Notes: a model not told the origin generated them from the sequence alone. A stretch of DNA of 64,000 nt from Lycocorax pyrrhopterus obiensis (GCA_014706295.1 JACSVZ010000001.1:80040237-80104236); one strand, 5' to 3'. Positions 12,867-25,848 are shown, numbered from the stretch's first letter. Numbers and translations: made by a program.

Positions 12867-14992
12867 CACAGTAGTTCCAAAAACGCACAACCCACCAGCA
12901 AAGCCGAAGGTGCGGCTAATCATGTGGTTGCCAGCTGAGCACTGATTGTGGGAATTTGATTGTCCCTGTTGGGATAAAACCAGGTGGACTCCCCATAGCA
13001 TATCCTGTCCCAGGGGCTGCCCAGCTCAGGGACTGAATCTAGGTTCTTAAGTTAGGACAACACAATTAGGATAATTAGATCCTCTACCGTCAAGTGTCTC
13101 CCACTTAGAGTCTGTTTGTGGAACAGGCTGCCTTCCAGGATAGGGGGAGCGTCTTAATTTAGGTATCTATGTTTATATTGATTTGGAGCAAGCACTCTGG
13201 TTGTGGAGTCACGCTCAGTGTTAATAATGATTTGGGAAGAGTTCTTTTTAAAGTCCTTAAGGAAAATAATTAATCCTTTGCATCCATTACTAAATGGAAA
13301 TAGCATATGTATAAAAATAATGCAGAAAAGGCAGAAATAAATAATTTTTTCTTTGGTTCCAGTCGGTGGGAGCTGAACATCATTATGGTGAAATTTCAAC
13401 AGGAACAGTATATTAAACAGCTGTTCCTAAACATAGACTTTTTAAATATGTATGCACATGATTTGTCTTAAAGAGTTTTAAAAGAGCTGGCTGAGAGGTT
13501 CTCCAAATTCTTAGTGTCACTTTTTATTTAGTATTGAAACGCCAAGGGAAACTGCTAATGCCATGATAAAAATTAAAAGACTAAGTAGGTAATTGCAGCC
13601 CTAGTAGCCTAATGCAGAGCTCAGCAAAACTACTGGGGAGCAGATGCAGCCCAAATAATAAAGAATTTAGGAAGGGGAAGATGTAATTAATTTCAAGCAA
13701 CATGGGCTGATGTTAGAAGAATCTTTTCAAACTTGCCTGGTGTCTGTTTCAATGAAACCACAACCTAAAAGGCAATACTTGTTCAGATTATGTCCTTTAA
13801 AGCATCTGACTTCTCACTGCCTATTTTGGTTAAGAAACCTGAGTGACACAAAATTAACATAGCTCAAAAGGAAATGGCTGACAGGTCTCCAGATATCACC
13901 ATGACCAGGCTGTGTGATTGAAACCTGACATGCAAATATTGTCCGAGGTGATGCTGAACTGGAAAAATAGAGCTTACTTTACATCCATATTGGAGATGTT
14001 CAAAAGTTATTACTGTGACCAGCTATGATGTAAAGCTCTGAAATCGAATGTCAAAAACTGTCACATTCTGAAAGGAGCTCCAAAGGACCAAAGGACTGGA
14101 AAACATTCCACACACTGAGACTCAAGTATTTGGAGAATGCTGCAAGCATGACACAGTCTTGAAGCACTCGTGTAGTAGGAAGGAATTGATGATGGACCAA
14201 CTAATAAAATTAATCACACAGACCAATATATAAAAAGATTTGATGATGAAGTCAAAGTTAGTCAAATTCCATCTGGTTTTGCCATATATACGAAGGATCA
14301 AACCAAGGCAGTGTCTCATGCCCAACAACTGCTATTAGTTGCACCCTATGAAATAGCAAATCTCCTCGTTCCTCCTCTGGGAAAGGCTCAGGGAATTCCT
14401 GAAATGCAGTGGTATCTTGGTAGCAAGATCATTTGACAGCTTTTCTCACACTGTGGGGGCCACCCAAAGAGGTATGAGAATTTAGCTTGTACTGTGCCAT
14501 GTGGCACAGATTTCCTCAGCTGACCCACACATTGTGTGAAGAAACATCTCCTTTCATTTGCCTTGCACCTGACTTCTTCAAACCAACAGTAGCAAAGGGA
14601 ATTAAGCTTTGGAGCAGCTGATTGTGTGCAGAGAGGGTTCTCCACAGTGCCATCTACACTGGCTATGTTTGAAAAATGATTGGTCTTTTTCAACCAGTCT
14701 CGCAGGGATTAATTCAGTCTTGCCTTGCTCCAATAATTCTCTTACAATGAGCACCACTTTTGGCTCCTGTGCTCTCCTCTGATGGGATGGAAAGACCACA
14801 AGTGGCTTAGTATAGGCCAAACCACCCTTTGGATGATAGGCATCTGCAAGTTCATCTAAGTCCTCTTAAAAGCAAAGTGTCTTCTTCAAGAATCTCTGCT
14901 CATAGAAAACTGGATTTTTGAGCTGTATTTGAATGACACCACACATTGATGCACTCGTGCTTGTTGTAACACTTCTCTTTTCTCCTTTCCAG

Positions 14993-15975
14993 GTGGTTCA
15001 CCAGCTGTGAGCATGAGCTCCAACAACATGTCCTTATCCAACCCAATTTCAACTCATAGCATCATGCCCCAGAGCTCCAGCCTCATGTCCACCCCTGCTG
15101 GAACCCGGATGCCTTCTGTTCCTGCTGCTCGGAGTATGGGCTGCTACGGGAACCTTCCTTGCAACCAACCAAGCACATACAATGTGACTTCAGGAATGAA
15201 CCAAATGCAGCCACACAGAAACCAAAACCAAGTTCTGCCCAGTCAGAATAACCCCATGGTGTCCCGACAGCAAACCATGACACAGGGAAACAACGGGGCA
15301 GCTTTTGGGACGGGGTCAGTGGTCAACTCTCAGCAAATTAGGCCAAGTTTGACCCATGGAACGACAGGTATCCCTACTCAACGACCGGCCAACGTGATGA
15401 TCACAGCTACTGCCAGTGCCCAGAACTGGGCCCCACAAGAGGCTGCAGTGAAGCAGCAGGATGCACTGAAACCTGCAGGGGTCCGTTTCCCCACAGGCAC
15501 TGCATACCCTAACCAGTCTTTACAACGCAACGTAGGCAACCAGCATTTTCCTCAGCGTGCATTGGCACCTCCTAACCAGTTAACGGCGGGAGTCCAAATG
15601 AGGCCCCCTCTAAACCAAATGCACCAGACTCTAAATGGACAATCTGCTGGCTCACTACGAGGGCTCAGCATAAGACCCAACCAGCTGAGAGGACAGACTG
15701 TGCCTACTTTGAGTCAGCCAGGAACAAGCATGACACCGCCGTCATCTCTGCCATCAACTGGTTTCACAACTACCAACCAAACCTCCCGGGCTTACCAAGG
15801 AAGTGACCATGGTAATGACCTAGCGTTTGACTTTCTGAACCAGCAAGGTGACAGTATAGGACCTGCGCTCAACAGTGACTCGGATTTTATAGATTCTTTA
15901 CTGAAAACAGAACCTGGTAATGATGACTGGATGAAAGACATCAACCTCGATGAAATTTTAGGGAACCACTCATAA
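14993..15975 (+). CDS. MAML2: MAML2 exon 5, C-terminus and stop
   Basis: The last coding exon of mastermind-like 2 has acceptor tttccag|GT, where GT completes the glycine codon begun in exon 4, then encodes GSPAVSMSSNNMSLSNPIST onward to TAA at 15,973-15,975. The region is rich in Asn, Gln, Ser, Pro and Met, as expected for a disordered transactivation domain. Diagnostic blocks are YGNLPCNQP, NVMIT, GVRFPTGT, APPNQLT and LRGLSIRPNQL. The acidic C-terminus includes DLAFDFL, ALNSDSDFIDSLLKTEPG and DDWMKDINLDEILGN, nearly identical to human MAML2. Together the three exons give 432 residues. There is no frameshift or premature stop, so the gene looks intact here. The frame runs from the acceptor; an initiation codon inside this exon is not needed. 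Confidence 0.97.
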
Positions 15976-18489
15976 GTGACAGTACCAAGGAGGAGCCAGA
16001 TGAAGAGGCAGCAAGGACATTAGCTTTCTCTTTAGATGCCAACAAACTGCTTTATTAATTTACACTCCAGTAACTGGCCTGTCCTTTAAAATACAGCATA
16101 GGGCAACTGCCCTGTTTGAAGAGTAGCTCTAGGAACAAAACTGAAGTGACAGCATAAGTCATATTCCTGCCTGCCACAAAGGAGTGAAAACATGTGAAGG
16201 GTCTGTTCCCCACACCTGTGCCCGGCCCATTGCAAACTCATCAGTTCTTCTCACAGGGTCTGCAGGAAAAAATGTGTTCAGCTTTCTACACATGGAAGCT
16301 CCAGACAGTGGTATGGGCTCTGGAACATCATTTCTCTGAGTGCAAGTAAGACCCCAAGTGGTCCAGAGCTCTTCAGTCATCGTGTTCACAGCCCTTAACT
16401 TCCTTGGGACTGCTCAGCCCTGACAGCATCAAGCCCTGTGTAAATCCCATGGCATTACAAAAACTGTTTACTTCTGCACAGTACAAACTTGCATTTGCTT
16501 TCCCAATGATTTGGTTATAAACCCTGTACCTTTTGTAGCACACAGCAGGGTAAGTGGTCTCATCCAAGGGAAGAAGGAAACAGATCATCCAGCATGTTGC
16601 TCGGTGTGCTCTAGCATTGGTGTGCTCCCTTTCATCAGTGTTTGCAGTGAGTATTAGAGGATGCTGCTGTCCTGCCAGCAGCACGGTCATTCTGGACATT
16701 GAGGGAAACATGAGATGAACTACTACCAAAGCTCAGGATCCTCACTTTGCCACCTTGCCCTACCCCGGGGACTCCAGTGACTTAATAGAAACCTGAGTGA
16801 GAAGGGTGCTCGTGATTTGCCCCTCACTGACTCTCCCAGTCCAGCTTAGAGGAGGGCAAATACCTAAAGTGGCTCAGCTAAGCCACTGTCCTCGTTTTCA
16901 TCTCAAGTCATGGCGAGTATCAATCAGGTAGTTCAGCCTGATCTTCTTCTCTCACACAGGTTTAGCCCAGACAAAATGCCATCATCTATCTGCCTGGGGA
17001 GAAGCTGCCATTTTGATTGCACAGCATTTTGGTTCCATCCTGTTTTCTCCTTTGCCATATGGGGGGAGTTGAAAGAGTTCTGGTGATGGCCCAGGTCCCC
17101 ACAGCCTCTGTCTGGAGTACGAGAGGCTCTGCATCTGAAACTAGCATGCACATCAATATTAACTCACAGTAGGAGGCTCCACTCAGCCACATCTGTGCTT
17201 GTACGTGACATAGTTCTGGGGATTATTTCTGGGCACTGGACTCAGTCATCTGTTCTGGGTTTGGAATGGCCCAGCTAATATTGCCCTGAGCAATTTCTGT
17301 GCATCACTAGACTAGAAAGATACCCTGGGGCAAGGACCATTTCCATAGGCAGTTGGCAGCCACCTTGCCTTGAAGGCTAACAGAGCAGAGCAGTAAGGAT
17401 ACAGACTGTCCCACACCTGCCAGGGAATAGTCTTGACTATATTAAATTTTTTGCTATAGACTTGGTCAGTAAGGGCTTCAGAAAGATATGCTATGTCACT
17501 ATAACACAGCTCCACAGTGATTCAGACGGGATTCATGGATGGGAACAGATCTTGCAATTCAAATGAAAATGCTGTTCTTTAAAATGATGTGGTGTGATGT
17601 GTTTCACAGCCTACTCTGAATTAGCTAAAACTAGATGTGGCAAAGGAATACAATGCCTACGTTCACATGCCTTGGTGCCAAGAGGCATTGCTCTGCCCCT
17701 GCAAGTGCTTTATTCATCCTTGTTAGTGGCAGTGGGATGAATAGACTATTTGACAATAGCCTCTGCACTTATCTGACCTACTTCTTGCGAGAGGTTTTAA
17801 TAAGGCTTTTCCAGTCATTTCACCCTGTCATTTCAAATGGGCGCAATTTTTCAAGATGTTTCAAGAAGCATCGTCACACAAATGAGCACCAGCACCTCCA
17901 CAAAAGGTGTAACATGGGCATTTAGTTAGATGTGCCAGTTGAGGCTGTTCATTCCCAGAGAAATAAGAGCGACAAGAAAGTCTGCTGAAGAGTCCCTTCT
18001 GCCAACCCAGCTAGTGATCATTGCACACCCCTGCATTGTGTAACGTGGTGACTCAGCTGCCCAGAAAGCTTCCTTTTCTCCCCAGTTTTGGCTGGGGTGT
18101 ATGCGGTCCCTTTGATATGTCAGTACAAGTTTTTCCAAGTCTTTTGAGAGCTTTTCAGCTCAGGCCACTGGGGTCCTACCCGAGTCTGGAGAGATACAGA
18201 TGCGATCTAACAAGTGTGTCCGTATAAATCGTGCAAAACTAGACTGAAGTAGTAGCTGCATGAGTTTCAAGTGGAAGGAAGATTGGCCCATCTGCCTCAC
18301 ACACCCCCTGTCCACGAGCAAGTCAGCAGTGACTGCCAGCGCTCTGGTAGGAACAGATGGCTGCAATGGATGCCACTGAGGCCAAGGCTGAGTTAGTATC
18401 ACCACGAGCAATGGGCACTGAAGTCTGGTAACTTCAACTACCCTCACATGCCATTGAAAAAGCCACCACTGCTTTCTGTATTAAGACCA

Positions 18490-18627
18490 GACTGATTTCC
18501 AGATCCTCAAATGATGTAAAAAAATTGTTCAGCTGAGGAGCTGGTCCCAAGGAGTCAGGAGTTGGACTCAATGATTCTCGCGGGTCCCTTCCAACTCAGG
18601 ATATTCTATGATTCTATGGTTCTATGA
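18490..18627 (+). mobile_element. CR1 LINE 3' tail inside MAML2 3' UTR
   Basis: The + strand shows the CR1 3' end: AGTTGGACTCAATGATTCTC, GGGTCCCTTCCAACTCAGGA, then ATTCTATGATTCTATGGTTC repeats to about 18,627. The left edge is uncertain; clear similarity begins near 18,536. It is in the same orientation as MAML2, so it would be part of the mRNA. Confidence 0.9.
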
Positions 18628-19056
18628 CATCATGCAGTGGTGGACTCAATGCTGAGTGTTGTCCTGTTGGCCTCAGCCTGGAGTGCAAAAGACACTGGGC
18701 TGTGAGTGCCATCCCTGGGAGCAAAATTACATCCTGTCTTAAGTAAATTCAAAAAAGGTAGAGGCCATTTCCAGTCCTGTAAATATATGCCTGATGCATT
18801 TGAAATGCAAGCTTGTGAAAGACTCTTGCAACCAAAACTTGAATCCAGTATCATTTCTTCAGAACATTTGCATCTGAATGGAGCTAGTGTCTTTTTTTTC
18901 TTTCTTTGCAATGGCTAAGTGCACTACCCTTAAAGTCTATTTTTCATCATTGACTGGGCACTCTTCACAGTATTGGGTTGTAAATATAAAGAATTATTTG
19001 TTTTGTAAACTTTTGTAAAAACAACAACAAAAAAGTAATAATATTTTGGTAGGAAT

Positions 19057-19062
19057 AATAAA
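19057..19062 (+). terminator. MAML2: AATAAA poly(A) signal candidate 1
   Basis: A canonical hexamer in a very AT-rich stretch about 3.1 kb after the MAML2 stop. A second hexamer lies 42 bases on, so they may work as one proximal polyadenylation region. Confidence 0.45.
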
Positions 19063-19098
19063 AATCATATTATTTGGGTTATATTTATACATATGTGA

Positions 19099-19104
19099 AA
19101 TAAA
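19099..19104 (+). terminator. MAML2: AATAAA poly(A) signal candidate 2
   Basis: A canonical hexamer followed by T-rich sequence (AAAAAGTTGTATTTTATAC), compatible with cleavage 15-30 bases downstream. It is a good candidate for the main MAML2 3' end. Confidence 0.5.
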
Positions 19105-19425
19105 TATACTATCAAAAAGTTGTATTTTATACAAAAAGTCAGCTGTTACCTTTTGTATTCTATATACAAAGTTTTGTATGATATGATTGTTTATTTTTAT
19201 CTGCAGATTTCAACTTTGGGTTTCGGGGGAGGGCAGAACGGGATCATGGTTAAATAGCTGGGTCTGACCCCAAGCTCACTGAAACCAATGGAGTCTTTCC
19301 ATTGCCTTCACAGGGCTTTGAATCAAGCCTTTAAATCACCTTCAGATATGTTTCACATCTGAAGCTCTCTGGAAACCTCAACATGAAAACATTCCAGGTT
19401 TCAAATTTTTTCCCCGAAAAAGGCT

Positions 19426-19465
19426 TTTATTATTATTATTATTATTATTGTTATTATTGTTATTT
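19426..19465 (+). repeat. (ATT)n microsatellite
   Basis: About 13 units of TTA/ATT with two G interruptions. It lies in or just beyond the MAML2 3' UTR and is likely polymorphic. Confidence 0.95.
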
Positions 19466-19825
19466 CAGCTGTTGGGAGGCAGGTGGGACCTATGTAACTG
19501 TCATGTCCTTGTTGCATGTATGTCTGCTTTATATTTTCCCCATATTATAAACCAGTGTTTCTCTATACAGACTGAAAAGAAAAGTTGCTGTACAGAAATG
19601 TTTGTGTTTATGCATTTTTACACGTGGCTGTATATACCTCCTAGTACTATGCAGTGACACTTATTTGACTTCATTTATTTTTCACCTAAACATGAATAGT
19701 ATGTTTTTCAGTAGCTATCAAAACTCTGCCAAGTAAATCAATCAAAATTATCCCAAGTGTCTCTTTTCTTACTATGAATTTTATATTGAATGTCTGTTTA
19801 GTCAACTGCTCATTCATCTGAGTAA

Positions 19826-19831
19826 ATTAAA
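19826..19831 (+). terminator. MAML2: ATTAAA poly(A) signal candidate 3 (distal)
   Basis: The common variant hexamer is followed within 30 bases by GT- and G-rich sequence (ATTTTAGGAGGGGGGTTGAG), resembling a downstream element. This is a possible distal MAML2 3' end. Confidence 0.4.
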
Positions 19832-20263
19832 ATTATGGTGATATTTTAGGAGGGGGGTTGAGAAAAATGAACATCTGGCAGCTTCCAGGAGCTCAGTCTG
19901 CCTCTTTGCCAGAGAGCTATGACGTTTTCCTACTGACCGAAGACATGGTTTCATTACCAGAAAGGGTTAACAAATAATAGTTAACAAAAACCACTATTTT
20001 AGCTCCTGGTGAGTGGATTGATAGACTCTTGCAGCAGAGCAATTTGCTCTGGGATCCTGCAAAAGTTAAAGCCGAGAACTGTGTACCCCCAAGAGTTAGT
20101 TACCCCAAGAGGGCTGGCCAGGTTCCCAAGCCCATGCCCCGCCCTGGATCATACCCTGGAGATATCTGCCCCACTCTCCTCACTATCAGAGACCCCTAAT
20201 GAGAAACCAGAGATCAGACAGCTGGTTTCTCCCTTTCTCCTTGCCTCCTTCACATTACACCTC

Positions 20264-20302
20264 ATTCCAGCCTAAAGAGATGCCAGCCTAAAGAGATTCC
20301 AG
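20264..20302 (+). repeat. 16 bp tandem repeat, 2.4 copies
   Basis: The unit ATTCCAGCCTAAAGAG is repeated with one difference (ATGCC in copy two) and followed by a partial third copy ATTCCAG. Confidence 0.9.
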
Positions 20303-22017
20303 TGTGTACCGCATCGCGCTGGGTTGCGGGCTGTTTCACACAAGTATTCATCCCTACCAGGCTATTTTCAGAAGGTCAGCCCTGAGGAAGTGTCCCGTTC
20401 CTCGAGAGGCTTTCCGGGCTCCATCTCCAAGTGGGCGGCTCTTCCTGCCCCATGAACTGAGCAGAAGGGGTGGTGGAGGGGATGTTCCAAAGGGACAAAT
20501 GTCAGCACATCACTGCCTGTGCTCAAAGGCTGCCTTGTGCTATTTTCAGATGTAGGGGAAAAAAAAAAGGGCTCCCCGCATCTTAACTGCTTCACTGCTG
20601 GTGGAGATGATGAGGGACTGCCATCCACAGCACATCCACCCTTTTAGTCCCTCTCTGCTCGCCTTCCCCTACAGGGTAAGCAGGAAGGCACCTCCCTCGG
20701 TGCCCCTCACAACACCACCTCTGCTGGCTGCTGCCCTTCCAGGTTTTTTTTGCTAATGTTGCTCAGTCCCTCCGTTGTATCTGACTCCTATCCACAAATG
20801 GCTCCTTTGTCCTTCCCTGGCATCTGGTGCTTTCACAGGAGGGATGGGGGAGGATGTTGGCAGATGCCCGGTGTCCCACTGCCCTGGCTGTGCCCATACT
20901 CCCCATCCTGGCTGAACATGCAGAAGCGAGGAGGTGCCCAGGAGGTGTGTGGCTCTCTCCTCACTTCAGCATTTCCAGCACAGGTGGTAGAAAGTGCTTC
21001 CCTTGCACTCAAGGGGGAAAATAAGGCACAGTCCCACTCACCCAAAGGTAAATCCAAAACAGATCAAGAAATAATACTTTGGTAGGAATGCACTAAAGGT
21101 GTCACTTTGTCTATCTCAGATGTAAAGGCAAAAGGCAAGGCAGGCAGGATGTGGCAGCCTCAGGCAGGGCTGCTGCCCACCTGCAGAAGGTACATCTTTG
21201 TCAGTGAGCTGAAAAACAGCCTGGGACCTGTCCCTGGAGCGTGGTTGTCTGTGCCACCAGGTTCTGAGTGCCTGGTAATGCTTGGGTGCCATGACCACCC
21301 TCCTAGAGGTCTCATGATCAAAAGCCATTCCCACTGTGGATGCAGTGGGATAAGAGGGATAAGACAGTACAAAATACAAGTCACCCTGCACCACATGGCT
21401 TCCATGCCAGAAAATGTCCCCAGACCTGTCTCCTATGCCCAGGGAGATGTAGCCAGCGAGACCACATGGAGAGGGTGTGAGACATGAGTGGCACTGAGTA
21501 TTTTCCCTGCCTGGCCAGATGCAGCACAGCAGGAATTGCACCAGGCCCAGGCGAGGTCTGACCTTTCCCACTGCATCCAAATCACTTGGTGGGAACCACT
21601 ACCAGCTCGGGCAGCACAGCCAGGAGCGCTGCTCCCTCCCACGGCAGCATGGAGGTCTGGCAGCTGCAGGAACAGGGATGACATGGACAGGATTCCTCCT
21701 GCCACAATAAAAGTTTCAACCATGATAAAAGCTTACTTCATCCTAATTTTTAAATCAGGCATTCTGGGTCATGCAAACCACTTTAACAAACCCTCTTTAC
21801 TAGAGTTCCAAATCATAGCCCAAGTATCTTTTTCAATAAAATACAAGAACTATTTTGTCCATTTCTTGTTCACAAAATTGTTACAAACTAGCTCAGCCAC
21901 AAGTTGCTGTCCTACTGGAGGACTTGGATGTTGAAATCCCAATCCATATGCTCCAGAAAAGGTCACGCAAGCTGAAAAAAGCAGGTTGATTAGGACTTAG
22001 AAATCTAGGCTTTAGAA

Positions 22018-22091
22018 AACCAAAAACAAAGCCAAACCAAACCAAACCAACAACAACAACAACAAAAAAAACAAACAAACAAACAAAACCA
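22018..22091 (+). repeat. A/C-rich (CAAA)n/(CAACA)n tract
   Basis: Low-complexity sequence in three blocks: CCAAA repeats, CAA repeats and ACAA repeats. It could be the degraded end of an old insertion on the minus strand, but no element body is recognisable beside it. Confidence 0.85.
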
Positions 22092-22250
22092 CAAGGCCAA
22101 AACAAACAAAAGAAACTCAACCTGAAATAGCATTTGGCATACTTGCATTTTCATTACAAGGAGCTCCTTTAAAAAAGCTGAAGCTTAAATGATTGTTTTT
22201 CCCATAATGACTCAGCCTCCTGTGTGCTGAAGAGCGAGCACCCAGCAAGC

Positions 22251-22270
22251 GACGGCCTTTGACGGCCTTT
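22251..22270 (+). repeat. 10 bp perfect tandem duplication
   Basis: GACGGCCTTT occurs twice head to tail. It is CpG-containing and isolated. Confidence 0.9.
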
Positions 22271-25200
22271 GTGGGTGGACATGTGGATCTTCGTGTTGCT
22301 GGAGCGCTGTGTGCCTGGGTACCGAGGTCAGATGAGCTGCTCCAGCATCCTCAGGACGAGCAGTGGCAGAGGCAGCCTGAGCCTCCCAGAGGAGCAGGGA
22401 GAAAGCCCCACTTGGCTGTGCTGCCATGAGTCCGGTGAGCAGCTCGCTCTCCCCAGACATGTCGTGCATTCCTGTACATGGCTTCAGACAACAAAGATGC
22501 TCTATCTACATTTTTTTGGAGGGCTGCCTGACATGTTTTCACTCTGGCTGACTGGTTTGCCTTGTTTGACAGGACACAGTTGCTCTGTTTTATCCTTCTT
22601 GCCCAGGAACATTGGGAAAACCCTGTGGTGCTGTTAAGTGTTTGGGTGAAATGCTGAGTGGAGGCGCAGCCATGCAGCTCTCGTTGAAGTGAACAGATCT
22701 GATGGCAAAACCTATCCCTCGATATCAATTTGAGATGAAAGGTAAAGTTCCTGGTTGTTGTGAAGGTCAATGAGCATCATGTAAGGGCAGGATTTGTCCT
22801 TGATACCATTATGTTGGAGGGTCATGGTGAAAATAAAACCAGGGAATGTATTCAAATGGCCTTTTGTGCTTACCTGGCCTCTAAGTCCAACAGAGAAGTT
22901 CAAATCTAGAGGCCTAAAATTTTTTTTAAAAAAATTAAATTAGTTCTTGAAGAGGTCCTAGAGTACCAGCTGCTGAGAAATATTTATTAGAAATTATTGT
23001 GGTATTGTTTAAGGATCCGATATGGAAAGCTCCTTCTTGTAGATGTGGCCTATAGGGTTAGTTCCATAAGCTGATTTCATGAACAAGTGGGCACACATAA
23101 CAGTCAGGTTAATTTATGAATATAATTCATTTATCGATGAAATTTCCATCAGTGAAAGACATCTAACTTTTTCAAGGAAAAACGTATGGGGGGACTCAGT
23201 AATTTGGCTGCGTCTCTTCATATTTATTTGAGAAGGAAGCTGATGAGTTTTCCCAAAGTGCAGTTTTTAAAAAGAGAAATATGTCAGAATGCACATGCCT
23301 TATTATTTGATTCCTCAAATTTAGCAATGTCTTTAAGGTGAATACTGAAGTATGTCTAAAAATACATGCATTGGGCAATATAACCCTTTGTGAGTCTACA
23401 CAACAGTTTTGTCAATGATGGTTTGTTCCTTTTTTGAGCTCCTTCTTCTCTTAAGGATTGTGTTTTTCCATGTTACTCGTCCTTCAGCAAGACTTCTAGC
23501 TAGCATAATGTTCTTCGCAGTACCTCTATGAATAACCTAACTCTACAGCAAATTAAAATTGGTATAAAGAAACCTGTTGTACTCTCACTGATTTCCTTAG
23601 TGTCAACATGTTAGCCTTGGTCTGTTGGATAACCAGGCTCACAGGATGTCTACAGCAGGGGTAGGAACCTCACGTGAATTTCCAAAAGGCTGATCAAAGC
23701 TGCAGGGCTATGTGGTATCCCCGCTCACATGTGAGCAGCAAGATAACTGCATTAGTACAGCTAAAATCAGGATTTCATGCATAACACTCCCTGAAAGCCA
23801 CCTTTTCCCTTCATTTAAGTAACAAATCCACTAACCAAAGGAGTTTGCCCATAGTTACATGGCATCTTTATGCTATTATATGCCACACTAGTCTTGATTA
23901 ATTGTGTGGATCTTACTAGAGTAAACCCATCACATGATCATCTTACTTATGAACTTTCCCTCCAACGCCAAAGACTTAATCTAGTGTGTTTTACCATATA
24001 AACTGCCAGCTTCTGACATACAAATACCAATATACCATCTGTTTATGCTGGGGAGTTTAAAACCTTCTCATAGAAAATATCTGGAGTGCTTTAGAAGGTT
24101 ACAAAGAGAAGCTTTCAACAGCTAACAAGACAGCGCTGTTCAAAGAAGTAAATCATTTTCAAAAAAAGGAATTTAAAAAACCCTTCATGAAGAACATTTC
24201 ATTAGTTTCTCAACATTGAATATAGTCTTTTTATAAGTGACTCAAATGCACAAAACAGCACAAAACCTCAGAAATATTCTTTTGTTATATCTGTCTTTTT
24301 AACCCTCAGTAGTGGCCTATTTTGGCTTCCCCTTTTGGTTTTCTTTTTAAAAAAAAATTTAAAATTGAGTCTTTTTTATACACTTTACTGTGCCTCCAAA
24401 GCCTCCTGCTATTAGATCGGTTTTAGCTTTCAGCAAGTGAGAGTGTGCAATAAAGAAAAATTTCCCAATGGCCACCAACACTGTGGCACAGCGTAGCTGT
24501 GCACTTGGATGACAGATTAGCTCCAGAAATGCTACTTTTTATTAAATTATCTAAGCTTTCATCAGAGAATGCTTTCACCAGGCTTTTACAGCCTTTGATA
24601 AAAGGCAAGATTTTCGATAAGGAGCCCAAAGCCTGGCTCCCATGCCTACATTGATCTACATGATGATGTCTGGCCCTCAGATTTTAGCTTGTAGAATAGT
24701 GCCACCCTGATAATATGATGTAGGCCAGGAAGAAATAAGCAATGCAAATGAACAGAAGTCTAGAAAATATATAGAAAAGAATGTTGTTTAGCCTGAAGAA
24801 GAGGAGGTTTGAGTGGGAATAGGAAAGAGATTTTTTGAATGGATATATCATTGCTGCCAGGGGAAAAGATTGGTTATTTTCCATGATGATCTCTACAGGC
24901 CAAGAAATCATGGCTTCAGGTTAGATGCCAGTGGAATTTTTCAGCAGGAAGGATAATATGAGGATGGACTGTCTGAGGAGGGTATGGGGTCTGAAGGTCC
25001 TCAGGACCTGCCTAGGCAGCTGTCAGAAATGATACTGCTGTGGTTATATGTCTTCAGCCAGTGGAATGGATTAAATATCTTCGTGGGTCCTCACAGAAAG
25101 GCAGCAAAACTATTGAAAACAAGTGAAAACTTTTCATGTTCAGGAAGAAAAGGGGGAAAAAAAGTAAATCATTTTGTGGGGCTTAAGTCAGTGAATACAT

Positions 25201-25667
25201 ACCAATTCATATGAACAGCAATGCATCCCAGCCCACTTCCCAATCCTGTAAGGCAGCTACTTAAATCCCACTCTGCTCCCACACCATAAAAAAACAGCAG
25301 GAGGCTTGAGAGAGATGGGTTTGTCCCAAGTCTCATGTCTGCTCCTTCAGATGTTTTCCTGGGGAGTGAAGTTATGGAAATCTTCTATTTCAGCTCCCTT
25401 TCCTGAAGAAAAAGATTTTGATCCTGTGCTTGCACTTTTGTGTTAAAGTTACCAGATCAGGCTGGCTAATCACAGGAATGATCAGAAGCTCTCAGAGATA
25501 CCCGAATCCAGCCTGGAGCATGTCTAAGTTGATGTCTTTCTTCACTTCACAAAACTAAACAGGAGTACCTTGGGAGAGGATTAGGTATCTGCAATGCAAT
25601 ACAGATGATTGCTTTATCATGGAAAACCATCCCTCTCTGTACCACCCAGAGGGACAGCCACCACAGG

Positions 25668-25796
25668 ATGACGGTACCACGGGCTCCTGTTCCACCCCAG
25701 TTGAAGCTGCAGGCTTTAGAGGCAGAGTTAAAAGAAGATGTACAGCTGCTACAGGAGAGGGGCTTAACAGCGTGTGAACACCATGTGCTTGTAAAG
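25668..25796 (+). CDS. unrecognised two-exon frame, exon A (candidate)
   Basis: I do not recognise this frame. An ATG at 25,668 with A at -3 opens 43 codons rich in Gln, Leu, Glu and Lys (VPPQLKLQALEAELKEDVQL then LQERGLTACEHHVLVK), which looks helical. The frame is also open upstream to an ATG at 25,605 that directly follows a CAG. At VLVK a GT donor (AAAG|gtattt) is phase 0 and joins exon B in frame. The implied intron is only 52 bases, short for a vertebrate but with a good pyrimidine tract. If unspliced the frame ends nine codons on. It could be a small lineage gene, a pseudogene fragment, or chance; no homologue is claimed. Confidence 0.3.
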
Positions 25797-25848
25797 GTAT
25801 TTAAAGGATTAGGGGAGAATTAAATGTTTGTCTGTCTTTGTTGCTCAG

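Larger units (their letters stand above)
9603..14992 (+). other. MAML2: MAML2 intron 4
   Basis: This 5,390 bp intron lies between the exon 4 donor (gtaagt) and the exon 5 acceptor (ctcctttccag). It contains a CR1 LINE fragment interrupted by a solo LTR (12,084-12,866). The rest is unique sequence in which I see no further exon. Open frames in 9,668-10,193 and 14,388-14,820 show no family resemblance. Confidence 0.9.
15976..19850 (+). other. MAML2: MAML2 3' UTR (end approximate)
   Basis: The sequence after the stop lacks exon-like structure and becomes strongly AT-rich from about 18,900, with several poly(A) signals. The end is placed either just after 19,104 or near 19,850, where ATTAAA at 19,826 is followed by a GT- then G-rich stretch. 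A CR1 tail lies inside at about 18,490-18,627. A 3-4 kb UTR would be in keeping with the long MAML2 messages I know of, but transcript data are needed to fix the end. Confidence 0.65.
19851..25600. other. intergenic, MAML2 to candidate frame
   Basis: Unique sequence with no recognisable exon or RNA gene. It contains a 16 bp tandem repeat at 20,264, a 10 bp duplication at 22,251 and an A/C-rich tract at 22,018. The open frames at 20.7-21.9 kb are GC-rich shadows with no family resemblance. Confidence 0.6.

Noticed and set aside
15007..15975. Separate start codon for the 322-codon frame in MAML2 exon 5
   Set aside because: The codon at 15,007 is an internal GTG valine; the frame continues upstream to the splice acceptor, so it is not an independent gene.
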